Shown piece after piece: positions 36,095-47,975 of a DNA stretch of 64,000 nt. The notes beneath the pieces are model-generated. The model was given only the letters and a program-made list of their open reading frames with translations. It was not told where the DNA came from and did no database searches. Position 1 is the first letter of the stretch. Every line of letters begins with the position of its first letter. The DNA lies in contig NW_006768820.1 in the NCBI RefSeq assembly GCF_000204055.1, positions 304,869-368,868 on the forward strand, given 5' to 3'. The stretch comes from Melampsora larici-populina 98AG31. Its lineage: Eukaryota; Basidiomycota; Pucciniomycetes; Pucciniales; Melampsoraceae. The position numbers and the translations under genes are program-made.

Positions 36095-37476
36095 TTCTTA
36101 GATGTTGTTATTGTTATGATATTGATATCATGGTTTGAGTCAAAGATCATTACCTTTCTAGGTAGATGCTTTAGATGTGAAGCGGTTGAGGGTGTAGTAG
36201 TTTTCTTTTCTTTGGTTGGTAGCAGTTGGAGTAGTAATGAGCTGGAAGCAAGGGATAAGCGAGTTGCATGATGTAGAAAGGGGTACTCAAAAGTTGTTTT
36301 TTGTTTCTTTCTGTTATAATGTGTCGCGTTCGTTTGTCCCCCCTCTTTCTGATTCTTTTCCTCGTCGAAAAGAATTAGTAAGTCCAATCCTCACGATTCT
36401 CAAGTTCTCAATTGTCCTCAACTAATTATTTTCTCTATTTTTCTTTTTCAATTCTCTTCTTACGGTTTTAAGATCTGTTTTAAAAAAATCCGTTCTTAAA
36501 ACTAAAAATCTCACCGCGCTGCTTCGTTCTTTCTCTCAAGCTCGCAGGTATTTTTCTATTCTAATCTCTTTTTCTCTTTTAAGTAGTCTGTCTGATTGTT
36601 TTTATATCTGCTGTTGCTTTGTCTCAGGTGTGTTTCTTGATCTCGTCGTAGACCAGCAGAGAGCTTGTGTCTAACGCGAATCCTGTGCCTTCAGGTGGGT
36701 AGTCGAAAAGAATTAATCTGTTTTAAAAAAATCTGTTCTTAAAACTAAAAATCTCACCGCGCTGCTTCGTTCTTTCTCTCGAGCTCGCAGGTGTGTTTCT
36801 TGATCTCGTCGTAGACCAGCAGAGAGCTTGTGTCTAACGCAAATCCTGTGCCTTCAGGTTTTCTTTCTTAATTCACAAGAGCTTCTCTCAACAGTCTTAC
36901 GCCAGTTTTAGAACTGGATCCGAGATCAGTGAAACTTTATAGTTATCCTGGTGGTTCATATGATTGGGATCATGATCCTCTTTAATATAAGTGCTGTCTC
37001 TGTTTTTTTTATTTTCCCATATCAAATTCACTTTTTCTTACTTTGTGAATCTACTCTATAAGGTTCTTTTCAAAAATCCCCACTCAAAAAAATTAAAATC
37101 TAGACTACGTACAAAACTCCTTGAAATTACTTTTGCTGTATATATTCTTATAAGTTTCAATTCAGAAATCCCTGGTCTATAAAATGAGATACAATCTAGA
37201 GTATGTAGAAAACTACTTTAAATGATTTTTCCTGTATATATTTCAATTCTTGAAAATCAAAGTAAATTCAGTTTTTGATTGTTCGACATTGTAATTGAGA
37301 CCAATAAAAATCTTTTTCTTGTCAACCTTTTTGTTGTGAGAAAGAGAAATTGGAACCATGTTCAATAAAGCTAATCATACTGAGGTTTGAATGGAGAAAG
37401 GACGCTTTGTACTTACTTAATTGCTGGTGTATTCGGTGTAAATACATGCCCTTTCAATCAAAGTTTTTCTTGTAAA
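36095..37476. other. non-coding middle of CACTA element with direct repeat
   Basis: This region separates the plus-strand transposase from the 3' end of the minus-strand 807-aa gene. Convergent transcripts would end here. It contains the 36472-36856 direct repeat described separately and AT-rich DNA. No gene is supported. Confidence 0.45.
36472..36856 (+). repeat. direct repeat, second copy lacks an intron-like 80 bp
   Basis: Copy 1 (about 36472-36694) and copy 2 (about 36716-36856) are more than 95% alike by eye. Both run from TCTGTTTTAAAAAAATC through CACCGCGCTGCTTCGTTC to TGTGCCTTCAGGT. Copy 1 alone contains 80 bp at 36548-36627 that begins GTATTT, is pyrimidine-rich near its end and finishes TTTGTCTCAG. 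In copy 2 the flanks are joined precisely at GCTCGCAG/GTGTGT. This looks like intron loss through a spliced intermediate. CAGGT at both edges also allows a simple deletion by microhomology. Confidence 0.7.
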
Positions 37477-40400
37477 TCAAAGCTTCTCGAGTTTTGGAAT
37501 CAGATCAATTAAGAGGGGGACTGGATTGATTTCCATCTCTCGCCTCTCCAGGGGTGAAAGAGTAGTGAGCCATTTTTTGGAGTAACAGTCGATCGGAAGG
37601 CGAGCCGGGACAGGTGTTTGACTTTTTGGTCTATCTTTGGAATCACACCGAACCCGAGGCCTACAACGACGTCCAGTAGTCTTTGGAGACGGGCGTGTCC
37701 TTGACCTTGGCGTGCTTGATTGAGATTTTGACTTGGATGAATCAAGTAGGATACATACACTTTCAAGTGTCTGGCTACGCCATTCAAGAGATCGAATGCA
37801 ACACGGTATGGAGGGGCCAACAGAGTTATTGCCTGATGTCGTCTGCTCCATGTCAGTTTCATCATCGCTACATGAAACCCGCACAATTGGTGCTAGTGGC
37901 CACAGTGCTTGTTGTGAAAGTACAATGTTCTCCCGCAATCCTCGTAACTATAAACCAAGTTGTTCACATCAGTAGTGTTTCTGGAAAACGTATGTAGTCT
38001 AGAAACATTGTACATATCTGAGCCGTGAAGTTCTTCTAACTTCATCTGCTGTTCTTTTCCGGCGTTCCTCTGACCACTGTTCATTTTGATAGCTATATAA
38101 GAGTGAGGTACATTTGTTAGTCAGCAGCAGTTCCACAAACTTTTGGAAATGAATTGAAATCAATTACGTGCCGTTTGGTAAGAGATCGAATATGAGTATG
38201 AAGAGTCTTTTTCATGAAAGTGCGATTCTGTTCTTGAAGTGAAACACCCGTATATTCACCGCACTCCACCAGTTTGATGAAGATTTGCAAACAAAGGTCC
38301 CAAAGCCACCGGTTCTCGTTTGAAGTCGCAGATTGTGAAAAATCAGGACGAAAACTCGACACTCCAACCGATTGCATCATGTTCCAGATAACAGATAGCT
38401 GTTGAGGAGTTGACTCTTGATGCCCAGGCCCCTTTGGATAAGGGAAACGAGGGTTGGAAGGCTCGACCGATTTCCCTGTAGATACACTCGGACGTACACT
38501 GTCAGCTTCAATGTTGATGGGGTCAACCTCACACATCCAACTTTCTCTTTCGCTTGCCGTTGCTGGAGGAGGCAGTTTTTCGTTGCTGTCCTGATTTCCT
38601 ATCAAAGTTTCGACATGAAAACGGATCTGAGCCTAAGGCCAAGCCATAAAATCAGTCTTCTAGATACCCAATGTTCATGTTATGTTTTCTGGGCCTACCA
38701 CTAATTGCCCACCACGAGTTTTATTTGCACACCTCTTGGTCGGACTATTCTCGATGTTTTGACTGACCACGTCTGATAGAGAGTTGAAAGATTGGCTGAG
38801 TGACTCAAAGTTTTTGTCGGTCCTCGCCAGATGTGCCTGAATTTTGTCTGTAAAAGTACACACATCAGCATATCTCGATTGGGACTTATGACAAGCCAAG
38901 ACATCGACAAATTAGCTTACAAATTGAATGAACCAGCCATGCATTACTCCCGGCTTGAGGCGTTTCTGGACTTGGATTAGATGTCAAATCAATCCTATGA
39001 GGCTGAACTGATGGCCGCTTTGGTGTTTGAGGAGGACAGACGGTTTCTTCATAGTTTCCGCTACTGGTGCCTGGCCGGTCCGATGGGTCTGATGGTTTGT
39101 CTTGAGACTCATGATTCATATTCTCATTGCCTGATTCATCCGATATATTGACATCCGGAAAAGATTCGGGTTCGCTTTCGGGTGCTAAAGCTTTTTCCTT
39201 ACCTTTGCGACTCCGTGTTTGTGGCACTTGTGATGATCGCAAATTTGAGCGTTTTGGTGGGGCTTTACCTACACGTTTTTGATGATCCTTTTTGTGTGAT
39301 ATTGAAGTTCCTACCTCCGAGCGCAGTACAAGAGATGATCTTCGTGATTCATTTGGTAGGGTGGTTTGGCTATTGGAATCGATTCTTGATGGTGGGCCGG
39401 AGGATGGGTCTGTTTCAGAGCGTCCCAAATCCATGCCGATTGGATCACTATCAGCAAAGGTAAACAGGAAGCCAAAAAACTTTATCGAAACTAAATTGAA
39501 CTCACTTTCTACTGGTTCAGAGACGTCTTCTACAGCCAAAAATCCCACATCTGTCTTTGTTGCGCCTGCTAAGAGTTGCCACAAATCTCAGTACTATTAT
39601 TTGAGATACAGAAGCAGAATTGGTAATCACTATATTGTACTCACTTCCTACTGATTCAGAGACATCATCTACCACCCATAATCCAATATCGGTCTGTGCT
39701 CGGCCTGCTATTGGAACGATGTCACAGCCAATCAGCTGCCAGTGCATTAAGTTCTGAAATTGTGCGTACGTACTCCTACGTACTCTGATTGCCAGCCTGG
39801 ATTGATGCCAAAGCACCGGCCTCAAGAGGTACAACAACACTAGGCTGTATGACTGCAAATTGACATAGTTGTGACTGATCAGTAGGGAATCCGCTCAATT
39901 TTCTGGGTAGAAGGTGAGCTCTATGATACAAATCAATCATAATGAATAAATTCTTACCATCCTTCGATCGCGTCTTAGACACATCTTCAGAAACTGTAAA
40001 ATCAAATATTGTATCTGGGATAATGACTAAAAGAAGAAAATATCCTGGATTGAGGTCCAACATTGGTTAATCCCAACCAGTTTAGAAGATAAAAAACTAA
40101 CTCAAGTCATTGTATGTCCTGCATGTGTTGATGAGCTTTGTGCGATCAAAGCCTTTAGCATCTATTCCCACACCACCTATCATCTCAATGAGATGGGCGT
40201 CTGAAAATCTGGCGTAGTCCGGATGGCGATATTGTAATGATCGATTTTCGACCGCTTTCAAATCTTGAACTGGACCTGTTGGGGTCGGCACAGGATTACG
40301 CATCTTTGAACCCTTTTTGCGGGTGATATCTGGGACCGCACAGGTATCGGATAGACGCGGTGTTTTCCTAGTCACATGACGATTAAGTAATTGAAGAAGC

Positions 40401-40692
40401 CTTTCACGTTGAGTTTGTCCTCCAACATTAACGCCCAATTCTTCTAAAGAATCCTTGGCTTGACCGGCACGATCCTTGCTGGGGTCTGTAATCATGAGTT
40501 GAGTAAAGGCATTAACATCATTGGCGGTTGACAGTCTTCAAAAATTCACTTACCAGGAAGTATAACTGAATTTTCCCGTACCTTCCTTTTTCTCAAAACA
40601 ACTTTCTTTTCCAGAACGCTAGTTGAAGCCACAGAATCAGTAGTTTTGATCGGAGTCGTGGTTGAAGGCACGGAAACAGGCTTTCGAGGCAT
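37477..40692 (-). CDS. 807-aa CACTA accessory protein, 11 exons
   Basis: Eleven exons join in frame from ATG 40692: 40554-40692, 40102-40485, 39958-40026, 39784-39852, 39645-39707, 39506-39568, 38921-39409, 38699-38847, 38169-38632 (boundary within 1 bp), 38014-38076 and 37477-37947. The first exon is basic (KKVVLRKRKVRE). Exon 2 ends with a SAP/HeH-like helix pattern, LIEMIGGVGIDAKGFDRTKL. Exons 5 and 6 are a tandem duplication (TDIGLWVVDDVSESV and TDVGFLAVEDVSEPV). Exon 7 is Ser/Pro-rich and disordered. The C-terminal part (RWLWDLCLQIFIKLVECGEY, WSEERRKRTADEVRR, RSLEWRSQTLESV) recalls a family of uncharacterised basidiomycete proteins I associate with transposons. A DNA-binding, TnpA-like role is inference from the CACTA context. 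Confidence 0.72.
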
Positions 40693-42090
40693 GATGCTGG
40701 ATGAAGTGAAGAAGACTTCGAGAATGATAAGTTCCAATTGAGTTGTATGTAAAAGTAATGATGTTACGTGAAGAGTAAGAAGATGAAAAAGTGGATTATA
40801 ATAGGTCACAACTTTGACGGTATTATAGGTTAATATTGTAGTTAATTGAGAGATCTGATGTTATGATGATTATGTATATGTAATATGTAGCTTGAAAATA
40901 TTTCAGGTACCAGCCTGGAGGTTAGTTTGAGTTTAAGATACAATTAGTAGGAGACCGGAGGGGTATGAGAAAGAAAGAAACCCGTTTTATAAGTATAGAT
41001 GACAATTTACAAATTGTTATTGTGCCATACAAAGTATCACTACTAGAACAGGTTGGCTCGAGATGCTGTAGTACTGGTGGTTCATGACTTGCTTCACAAA
41101 ACGGTTGCAACCCTTTTGTAATTAATTATTTTCCTTGGAGAAAGGAACACTGACCTAAAAATCGACATGGAAGATGCCTTAGATCCAGAAACCCTTTCAT
41201 AAAACACATTCTTCAGGGTTTGAATAGCAATCTTGAAGCTCAGAAATACTCCAATTGATTTGTTAATTAGTCGCCTAACTTTTGGTGCCATATTGTGTCA
41301 ACAAAAAATTATAAGTTTCATTTGTTACCATGAGAAAACATTTGAGTCAGTGTGAGTCACACCTTTTCTTGTGAGAAAAGGTATGACTCGCACCTTTTCT
41401 CATAAGAAAAGGTATGTATGACTCATCCAGTTGCTCACCTCAAAATATACGAGTTAGCAACAAGTGGGCATTGTTGCATGATCATTAGCCCACTTGTTTG
41501 AAGACGGTAGCCTTAGGGAAGTGGGGGCCATCCTTGCAAGTGACTGTGTATGAGCTCTGGTAATGGGTGAAGTTGACCTGTACACAACGGTCCGCTCTTC
41601 ATGATCAATTCAAAAGATACATGTTTTTAATTATATGGTTGTTCGTATCTGATATATCATCATGGTTAGATTAGTTGAATGATTTCATGCATCTTTTCAT
41701 GAACAAAGCGCCGGATCAATTTTTGAACCCAAAAAACAGTTATATAATATATCATTATAATTGAGCCGGACTCCGAATATAGCTGCCCTACAGATGCAGA
41801 TAATCATTCTATATAATACTGACATTGATCACATTCCTTAATGTGATCCTTCTGTTGTTCCGTATCTTATAAAACCAATTTATTCATCTCATGAAAATCA
41901 GACTCATGATATACAAGAGAACATCAAAACTGAAAGGAAGAGAAAAAGATACCGAAAAGAAAAGTAAAATGAAAAAGCAAAGAAAGGAAGAAAACAAAGC
42001 GTGAGATTGAGATTTCATCGTGATGGTTATTTGACTTGAATCAAACGGTGTTTTACATACATCTTACATCTAATTTGATGCATATGAGGA
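40693..42090. other. CACTA internal non-coding region with hairpin pair
   Basis: Divergent or upstream DNA between the 807-aa gene and the 3' end of the 253-aa gene. It contains two tandem hairpins at 41353-41414 and AT-rich sequence. Short open frames at 41110-40922 and 41291-41094 have no support. Confidence 0.4.
41353..41414 (+). repeat. two tandem 31-bp hairpin units
   Basis: Unit 1 (41353-41383) and unit 2 (41384-41414) both read TGA-TC-CACCTTTTCT, a short loop, then AGAAAAGGTA, so each folds on itself. The loop of unit 2 includes CTTTTCTCAT, which matches the core of the CACTA terminal repeats. This may be an internal binding-site cluster (inference). Confidence 0.6.
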
Positions 42091-42934
42091 CTAATCTTGA
42101 TCGGTACGATGCTTGTCAAGGATCTTCCTACAAGTTCATGATTCACGAATATAATCAGTTAAGAATTGACTATAGATGCTCATACAAAAAACACTGAGGG
42201 AGAACATACTTATGATGATTTACCAAAGCATGAACGAATGCACAATCTTGTGCAACAACTTCAAATGCGTTCTTATATGATATCAATGAGGTTTTTGCGC
42301 ATATTAATTGCTCTTCAAGCTCTTGTACTGAGGTAGATAAGAGATTGGGCTCGCATAGAAGAAGTTGAATGCGATCAATGGACTCGTGGGCGCTTCGAAG
42401 ATTACACGCAGCCTCATGGAAACCCTCGTCGGCATCATCTTGAGCCTGAACAATCTGGTCGATCTCGGCATGATTGAGATACGTGTACTTGTTTACAAAT
42501 CGCTCAAGGTCTAAGGCTGCCAGACGGAAGTGCCCGTTCTTGATGTTCAGAAGACATTGATCGTTGAAATAGTCAATCCGTTTGGCGTCGATATCAGCGC
42601 TGGAGTTCACCCATCTGATTGTGGGTTGAATTTCGTTTGTTGGGTGACGCAGCTCGGCTTGAAGATAGTCTGTGGGCCGGTTTTCAGGGATAACTATGTT
42701 GTTTAGACGCGGGGCTATCATTTCGACAAAAATCTTGAGGAGGAGCTCGTGATCTTCTCTTGCATTTTGAGTGAAACGAAAATACGGATAAAATGAAAGA
42801 ATGACTTCCAAAATTTGTGAGGGAGTGGCTTTGCTTAGAAAAAGGTCTGGATCAATCATTGGTCTAGGTTCATGAACGACATATTTGAGGATATAACTTG
42901 GTAGGAAAATGTGATATTGGATTGGACATGACAT
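42091..42934 (-). CDS. 253-aa CACTA-borne protein of unknown function
   Basis: Two exons, 42210-42934 and 42091-42127, join in phase through an 82-bp intron (GTATGT...CTTGTAG) and give 253 aa ending HHKKILDKHRTDQD. Without splicing the frame would stop at 42170. The protein is leucine-rich and mainly helical: LERFVNKYTYLNHAEIDQIV and VQELEEQLICAKTSLISYK suggest a coiled-coil C-terminal half. No catalytic or DNA-binding motif was recognised. It sits between the 807-aa and 403-aa genes, all on the minus strand. A structural or regulatory role in the transposon is possible but unproven. Confidence 0.7.
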
Positions 42935-43811
42935 GATGATGATCAATGTATCAGATAGAAAGATATCTAAGACTGGGGGAATAGGGATGATCACCGGGGT
43001 GAAACAGTGGTTTCTTATGATTATTGTAGTCTAGAGAGACCAGTTTGAGATCAGAAGGTTCTAATTATAAAAGCCCTTGGGCCTTGTGTCTTGTGTTTAA
43101 TAATTAATATATGCATTGTAACGACCAATATACACATATCAAAAGAAAGAATTTTGGAAGATTGCTAAGTCAAGTCAAACTCCGATATCAATATATCTGA
43201 ATCAATATATCTGAATCAATATATCTAAAGAAGAAGGTATATGCACTTCTATAATTTTGTTAATCGCCACTCATAATTATTCTAATTATGTTGACAGATT
43301 CCATACCTGAGGCTGAATGCTGGTATGCTAATCAGCCCCTTCAGGTAATCTCCCAATAAATGGGCCACCCATACGTACTATGTGAGTTGTGTTTCAGTGT
43401 TTTGATTGATCACAACGTACCTTCATCACAGATGATTTCGTATATATTGAGGAGCATATGATTGAACATATACATACAACAATACAAATTTTCACAATTT
43501 CACAATTGTATGGTCACAACTTGATTATCCATCATGATCACCTGGCCAAGACACAACTTGAGAAATCATTGCACAATTAAAATGTCCTCAGACGCGCATT
43601 GAGCAGTTACAAGTGATAATTTCCTTTGATTGGATAAGGTCCGAGTGATGGATGCTTCACTGTATTGGGCATCAGGCTAAAAGAGACAAAAGAAACCTGT
43701 ATTGGTATTTGGTTGATGTTCAGGAGTCATATAAAAATAATTTCAGATAAAACAATCTTAGTTGATGGGCTATCCACTAATTATGATATGAAGTAACAGT
43801 CGTGTACATAA
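42935..43811. other. CACTA internal spacer
   Basis: AT-rich spacer between two minus-strand genes. It holds three tandem copies of ATCAATATATCTGA (43187-43226, the last partial). No gene is supported. It should contain the promoter of the 253-aa gene and the 3' end of the 403-aa gene. Confidence 0.4.
43187..43226 (+). repeat. 14-bp tandem repeat, three copies
   Basis: ATCAATATATCTGA is repeated head to tail, two complete copies and one partial copy. Confidence 0.8.
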
Positions 43812-45518
43812 TTAGAGGTCTGACTCTTCATCATCTCCTGATTCTTCATTGTCAGACGTCTCTTGCAAACTCATCAATTTTGTAATGATCTCTTCCTGGG
43901 TTTGAAGCTCGTCATGGGCTTTATCTAACCGCGCGCGAAGTCTGCTGACCTCGAATTGCAGGCTAGTAACCTGATCTTTGACATCATCAAATGCAGATAT
44001 CTTCTTTTCCAAGAAAACCATCGATTCTTGAAGTTCGTGAAGGGCACTGTCTGTTGCAAATTGTGCTTTAAGTCAGAATTGAATTTGAAGATATTCAAAC
44101 CAATGCGAGTTGGACACACCTTGTGACTTGACCTTTGCTTGTCCAGCTAAAACCTCCGAAGCCAACTTCTTGGCTGTGTCGACTTTTCTTGTCAAGATAG
44201 CTACAGTTTCCTCTAAAGCAAAGACTAAATCGTTTCCATGTCAATTCGTGCCGGGAAATGAAGAGATTGATTGCAGGAGGAGGACATACGTTTGTTGTGT
44301 TGTTGTCTTTCACGGAGGAACACATCCACGCCAGTCAGTTGCTTTCCATGATTTGTGATTGGGCATATCTCACTCCCTGTCACTGCAAACCGGCAAGAAA
44401 AGACTTCAAACTTTGATACTTTGAACTGAAAAAAGGTGAACAAAACAACTTACTTATATTTTCTGTCTTGAAGACATCACCTTGTGAAAATGTCATCAAG
44501 TCACGATCACTTTCTATAGCTTCTGTGCTTGGAAGAACGTTCACATCTGATTGTACATCAATTAGCTTCTCATATGTCTCTTCTAAATTTGATTTTGCTG
44601 GTGGTGTCGGATGGGCGAGTTGCAAATTGTTTTGATTATTGTCCAAAAAAGCCTTAGGATTCAAGTAAGGTTTGCCTGATTTGGGAATATAGGGTGATAT
44701 ATTCAGAATGCGAGAGGCAGATGCTTCAAGAGCTTTAGGTGCTTCTGCATCACCTCCATCGTCAACAACCTGCTTCTTCACACCAAACATGTACACAGAG
44801 CGATGATAAATTACAGGTCTGTGTCAGTGTGGCTCATGAATAATAGAAGGTGATAATTGTAAGGACAAAGACTTACTTTTGGTTGTTTAAGGGTGTGGAC
44901 GATACTTGGTTGAACAGCGCGTACACCTAGAGTCAAGAGAGTCACGATGTGTGAATTTCAATAATTAGTTCACTTGACTCATAATAATATGTACCTTTTG
45001 CAATTCGCTTTTTTGATTGGGGTTTGCCCTCGAAAGATACTGATCTCTTCCCCAAATGAACTGTCTCCGCCGAGACAAGCTTTGAGGGCATTCTTGACCG
45101 TCGAGTTTCTGAAACCAGTGATTTTTGGTCTTGCAATCCAGGACCGCTACAGTCAGTAACAGGTTGAGATCCATCTGCTTCTGAATTCGAACTTGCAGCG
45201 TTAGATCCGGATTGTGTGACGCCAAGCTTCGTCAAGGATGGGTTTTTAGGTGGAGGAAATACTGGTTTGTGAGGATGTGAGACCAGTTATATCAGCTACG
45301 AATCAATCAACCAGTTGATCGCTATTTCATCAAGATCAGAACATTAAAAGCAAAATGTACTTACGATGTGGCTGCATCTCGCGCACAATATCTGCAATTT
45401 CAGATTTATGGAGAGAGCCACTAACCACTCGTTTTGGATAATGTATGCGTAACCAATCAAGCATCATTTGCTTTCCAACTCCAGGATTAGCTGGGTCTAG
45501 AGATACTGGATTCGACAT
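43812..45518 (-). CDS. 403-aa coiled-coil protein borne by CACTA element, 7 exons
   Basis: Seven exons join in frame from ATG 45518: 45365-45518, 44995-45261, 44877-44926, 44454-44769, 44290-44382, 44120-44212 and 43812-44050. Introns are 68-107 bp and GT-AG. The acceptor of exon 4 was chosen for phase agreement and is the least certain. The N-terminus has a helical motif, LDWLRIHYPKRVVSGSLHKS, that may bind DNA (inference). The middle is polar with a basic patch (KPQSKKRIAKG). Exons 6-7 form a heptad-rich coiled coil (SAFDDVKDQVTSLQFEVSRL) ending in an acidic tail, DNEESGDDEESDL. It could dimerise and act as an accessory transposition factor. The family is not recognised. Confidence 0.7.
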
Positions 45519-46203
45519 TGCAGGATGTTGTAAATACCTTCAAGGTGTTAAAGATGAAGTGTGATGTGGTCAATAACTCAATGTGGATGGCGTACGGATG
45601 TACATATTATAGTGACGGAGAGATGCCCAGTGCAACGTACCTGTTGGCAGCAGTCTATAAACAGATCGGAGTTGGAAGTGAATTGATCAAGGAAAGCGAG
45701 TTATGATAATTAGGAGAAAGACAACAAGATTTTGTGAGCAAGAGATTGGACGTGGTGTGTATAATACTGGATATGATAGTGGAAGAGTTTCACCAGGTGG
45801 GCGCATAGTGATGTGTCACTGTTGATCATGTGGTGAAGATTATAGTCGGCTCATGATTAGATCGGTTCATGATGGAATCGTGAGTTGTTGTACATGATTA
45901 ATTAGATATAGAAAAACAATGATGATGATGAGTTGTGATGGACGGTTCTAAAACACGCCATGTTTAAAATTTGTGAGGTCATCAAGTCGTTACAGACTCC
46001 AGATACACACAACAAATTGTGTTGCACTGTGGTTACCGTTACTGTACTGGTCATGTACGTATAGGATAGAGTCACATCTATGTAGGCAAAAGTACACCCC
46101 ATGACAATCTTAAAGGTGTTAGACGTGATTGAGCTCCAGATTTACCCTCCAGATATGTGTACATGGGAAAACAAAATTGTGTCTATAATTTTCTACGGCT
46201 TTC
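45519..46203. other. right subterminal region of CACTA element
   Basis: Upstream DNA of the 403-aa gene up to the right terminal repeat. It contains no gene and is AT-rich. Confidence 0.4.
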
Positions 46204-46247
46204 AGAATTTTCCAAACTCATGAGAAAAGAACACATTTTTTGTAGTG
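46204..46247 (-). repeat. right CACTA terminal inverted repeat
   Basis: Ends ACATTTTTTGTAGTG. Read on the minus strand it begins CACTACAAAAAATGTGTTC. It is followed by the TGA duplication at 46248-46250. Confidence 0.92.
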
Positions 46248-46250
46248 TGA

Positions 46251-47975
46251 CAAGGAAGGCCAAAAGATTTGGTCAGCAGCAAAACCTTATCAATTCCACA
46301 ACCAGCTTGGGAGGAGCTTTCAACCTAGAATGAAGCAGACTATAAACAAATCTGCTCTAGAGCGTCCCACCAACGGAGACCATCGTTCATACAATTAAAT
46401 AAGGTCTAACCGTTGGCACAAGCGATGGCGAGAAAATATCAGGGGTGGACTTGATCGAGGAGAGAAGCAAATTGTCCGGGTTTGGCCCTGACTTGGTTTT
46501 TCGATAGAAATTCCTTAGAACAAAACAAAGAGAACTTTTACTTAACATGATGCATCCGAGAAAAATAGGAATAGTGCACAAAGTAAATATGTGGATAGAG
46601 TGTGTGAGTGGAAAATTAAAAGTAATAGGGTCGACCAAGGATTGCGAATAGAGATTGGTAGCCATCAGGGTATAAAAGGCGGGAGTGGTGTACCAATTTG
46701 ACAAGCCACCTTGAACACTTCTTTCGTTAAGACCCCTTCAAGAATAAACCAAAACGTATAGTGTTCTTAAACATTGTTTACTACCCAAATTGTGAATCCA
46801 ACTTGTGAATTCTTACTGCTCATGTACAAACAACTTTCCTGAACCAAAAACACCGGGTACATTTCAGACTATGAACATTATAAAAATAGAGGACTTTACT
46901 AAAGTCAGCCCCCCCTTCAAAGGGTTGACCGCCCCCTTTTAGTCAGGGAAGAAGTGTACAATACAAAAAAGGCTGTCAGGTGTCAATCCGTGTGAATACA
47001 AAACTGAACATGAAGGGGGCAGTCTTGATTTCAGGTAAAATGGAAGCCAATCTTTTGAAAAGCAGTGTTTCTCCTCCTGCTTCCACAACTCAAGATTCAA
47101 GCTGGTGGGTTTGGTACTTGCTGATTCAAACATCTCCTTCCCTTGCATTGTTGATTTGTTTGCCATCAAAAAAAATCCCTCTTGTCCCCCTGTTGTAGCA
47201 ATCAACAAAAGATTTACTGCTTTCCTTTCGAAGAAAATATATGTTCATCAATTGATAACAATTGAAACCTTGATAAGATCAAAGTTGTGAGAATGATCCA
47301 GATTCCATTTCACTTGCATTTGGGACTGCCCCTATGTGTTGTTTTAAATTGACACTTATTCGCACACTTGCCACTCAAACCAGACCTCAGATTTGCAGCA
47401 TCTCTCGATGTGCTCAATCAATCTGAAGAGTTCTTCCATTTCTCTTGCAATTCCCTCCCCTGTCTTTTGACTTCCATTGATGCGGCTTTAATCAGAAGTC
47501 TGTTAATTCAATGGACATGCTCAAACATGCTCCTATCATTCACTCCATATGTGTTCACAAAGACCTTTTGTGAGAGATGATAAACCAAGACAATTCATAT
47601 TCACAGCACCAAGACAGGACCCAGGTATGTGACAAAATTTCTGACCTTGGAGGACCTCAACTCTGGTCAAAAAAAAGCTCATGATTCTGACCTTTTTCCT
47701 CACAAACCTTACCTGGAATGGTTTTTTGGGGTCCGGCTACGCCCTGCCCCAAAACCGCGCAACAAGGCTGGGTCCAGACATTTTTGGTGCAATTCAAGCA
47801 CATGGAAATGATTTATTAATTGCACAAAAACTTCCTTCATGACAAGTATGCAAATATAAAAATTGGATTCTCTAAAGAATATGACTTATGACAATGAATG
47901 TGATTTGTGATTTGACAATGAATGTAATTTGGTATTCTCATCAAGAAGTGATATCACATATGCTAGAATTGTTGT
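46251..47975. other. intergenic, nothing recognised
   Basis: Frames at 46704-46387 (105 codons) and 47208-46939 (89 codons) on the minus strand have no recognisable motif or neighbouring exons. I see no gene or defined element here. Confidence 0.4.

Larger units (their letters stand above)
29679..46247. mobile_element. 16.6-kb CACTA (EnSpm) transposon with five genes
   Basis: The terminal inverted repeats start CACTACAAAAAA and run about 44 bp with three mismatches (29679-29722 and 46204-46247), sharing GTGTTCTTTTCTCATGAG. Both ends are flanked by TGA (29676-29678 and 46248-46250), the 3-bp target duplication known for CACTA elements. Inside are a Tnp2-type transposase and a 318-aa gene on plus, three multi-exon genes on minus, and a nested Harbinger-like element. 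A subterminal repeat of the TTCTTTTCTCAT core recurs at 30507. Long open frames, consistent splice phases and near-matching termini suggest a fairly recent insertion, though the transposase has a damaged splice donor. Confidence 0.92.

Noticed and set aside
46387..46704. 105-codon minus-strand ORF
   Set aside because: No recognisable motif, splice partner or neighbour context. Its length is unremarkable.
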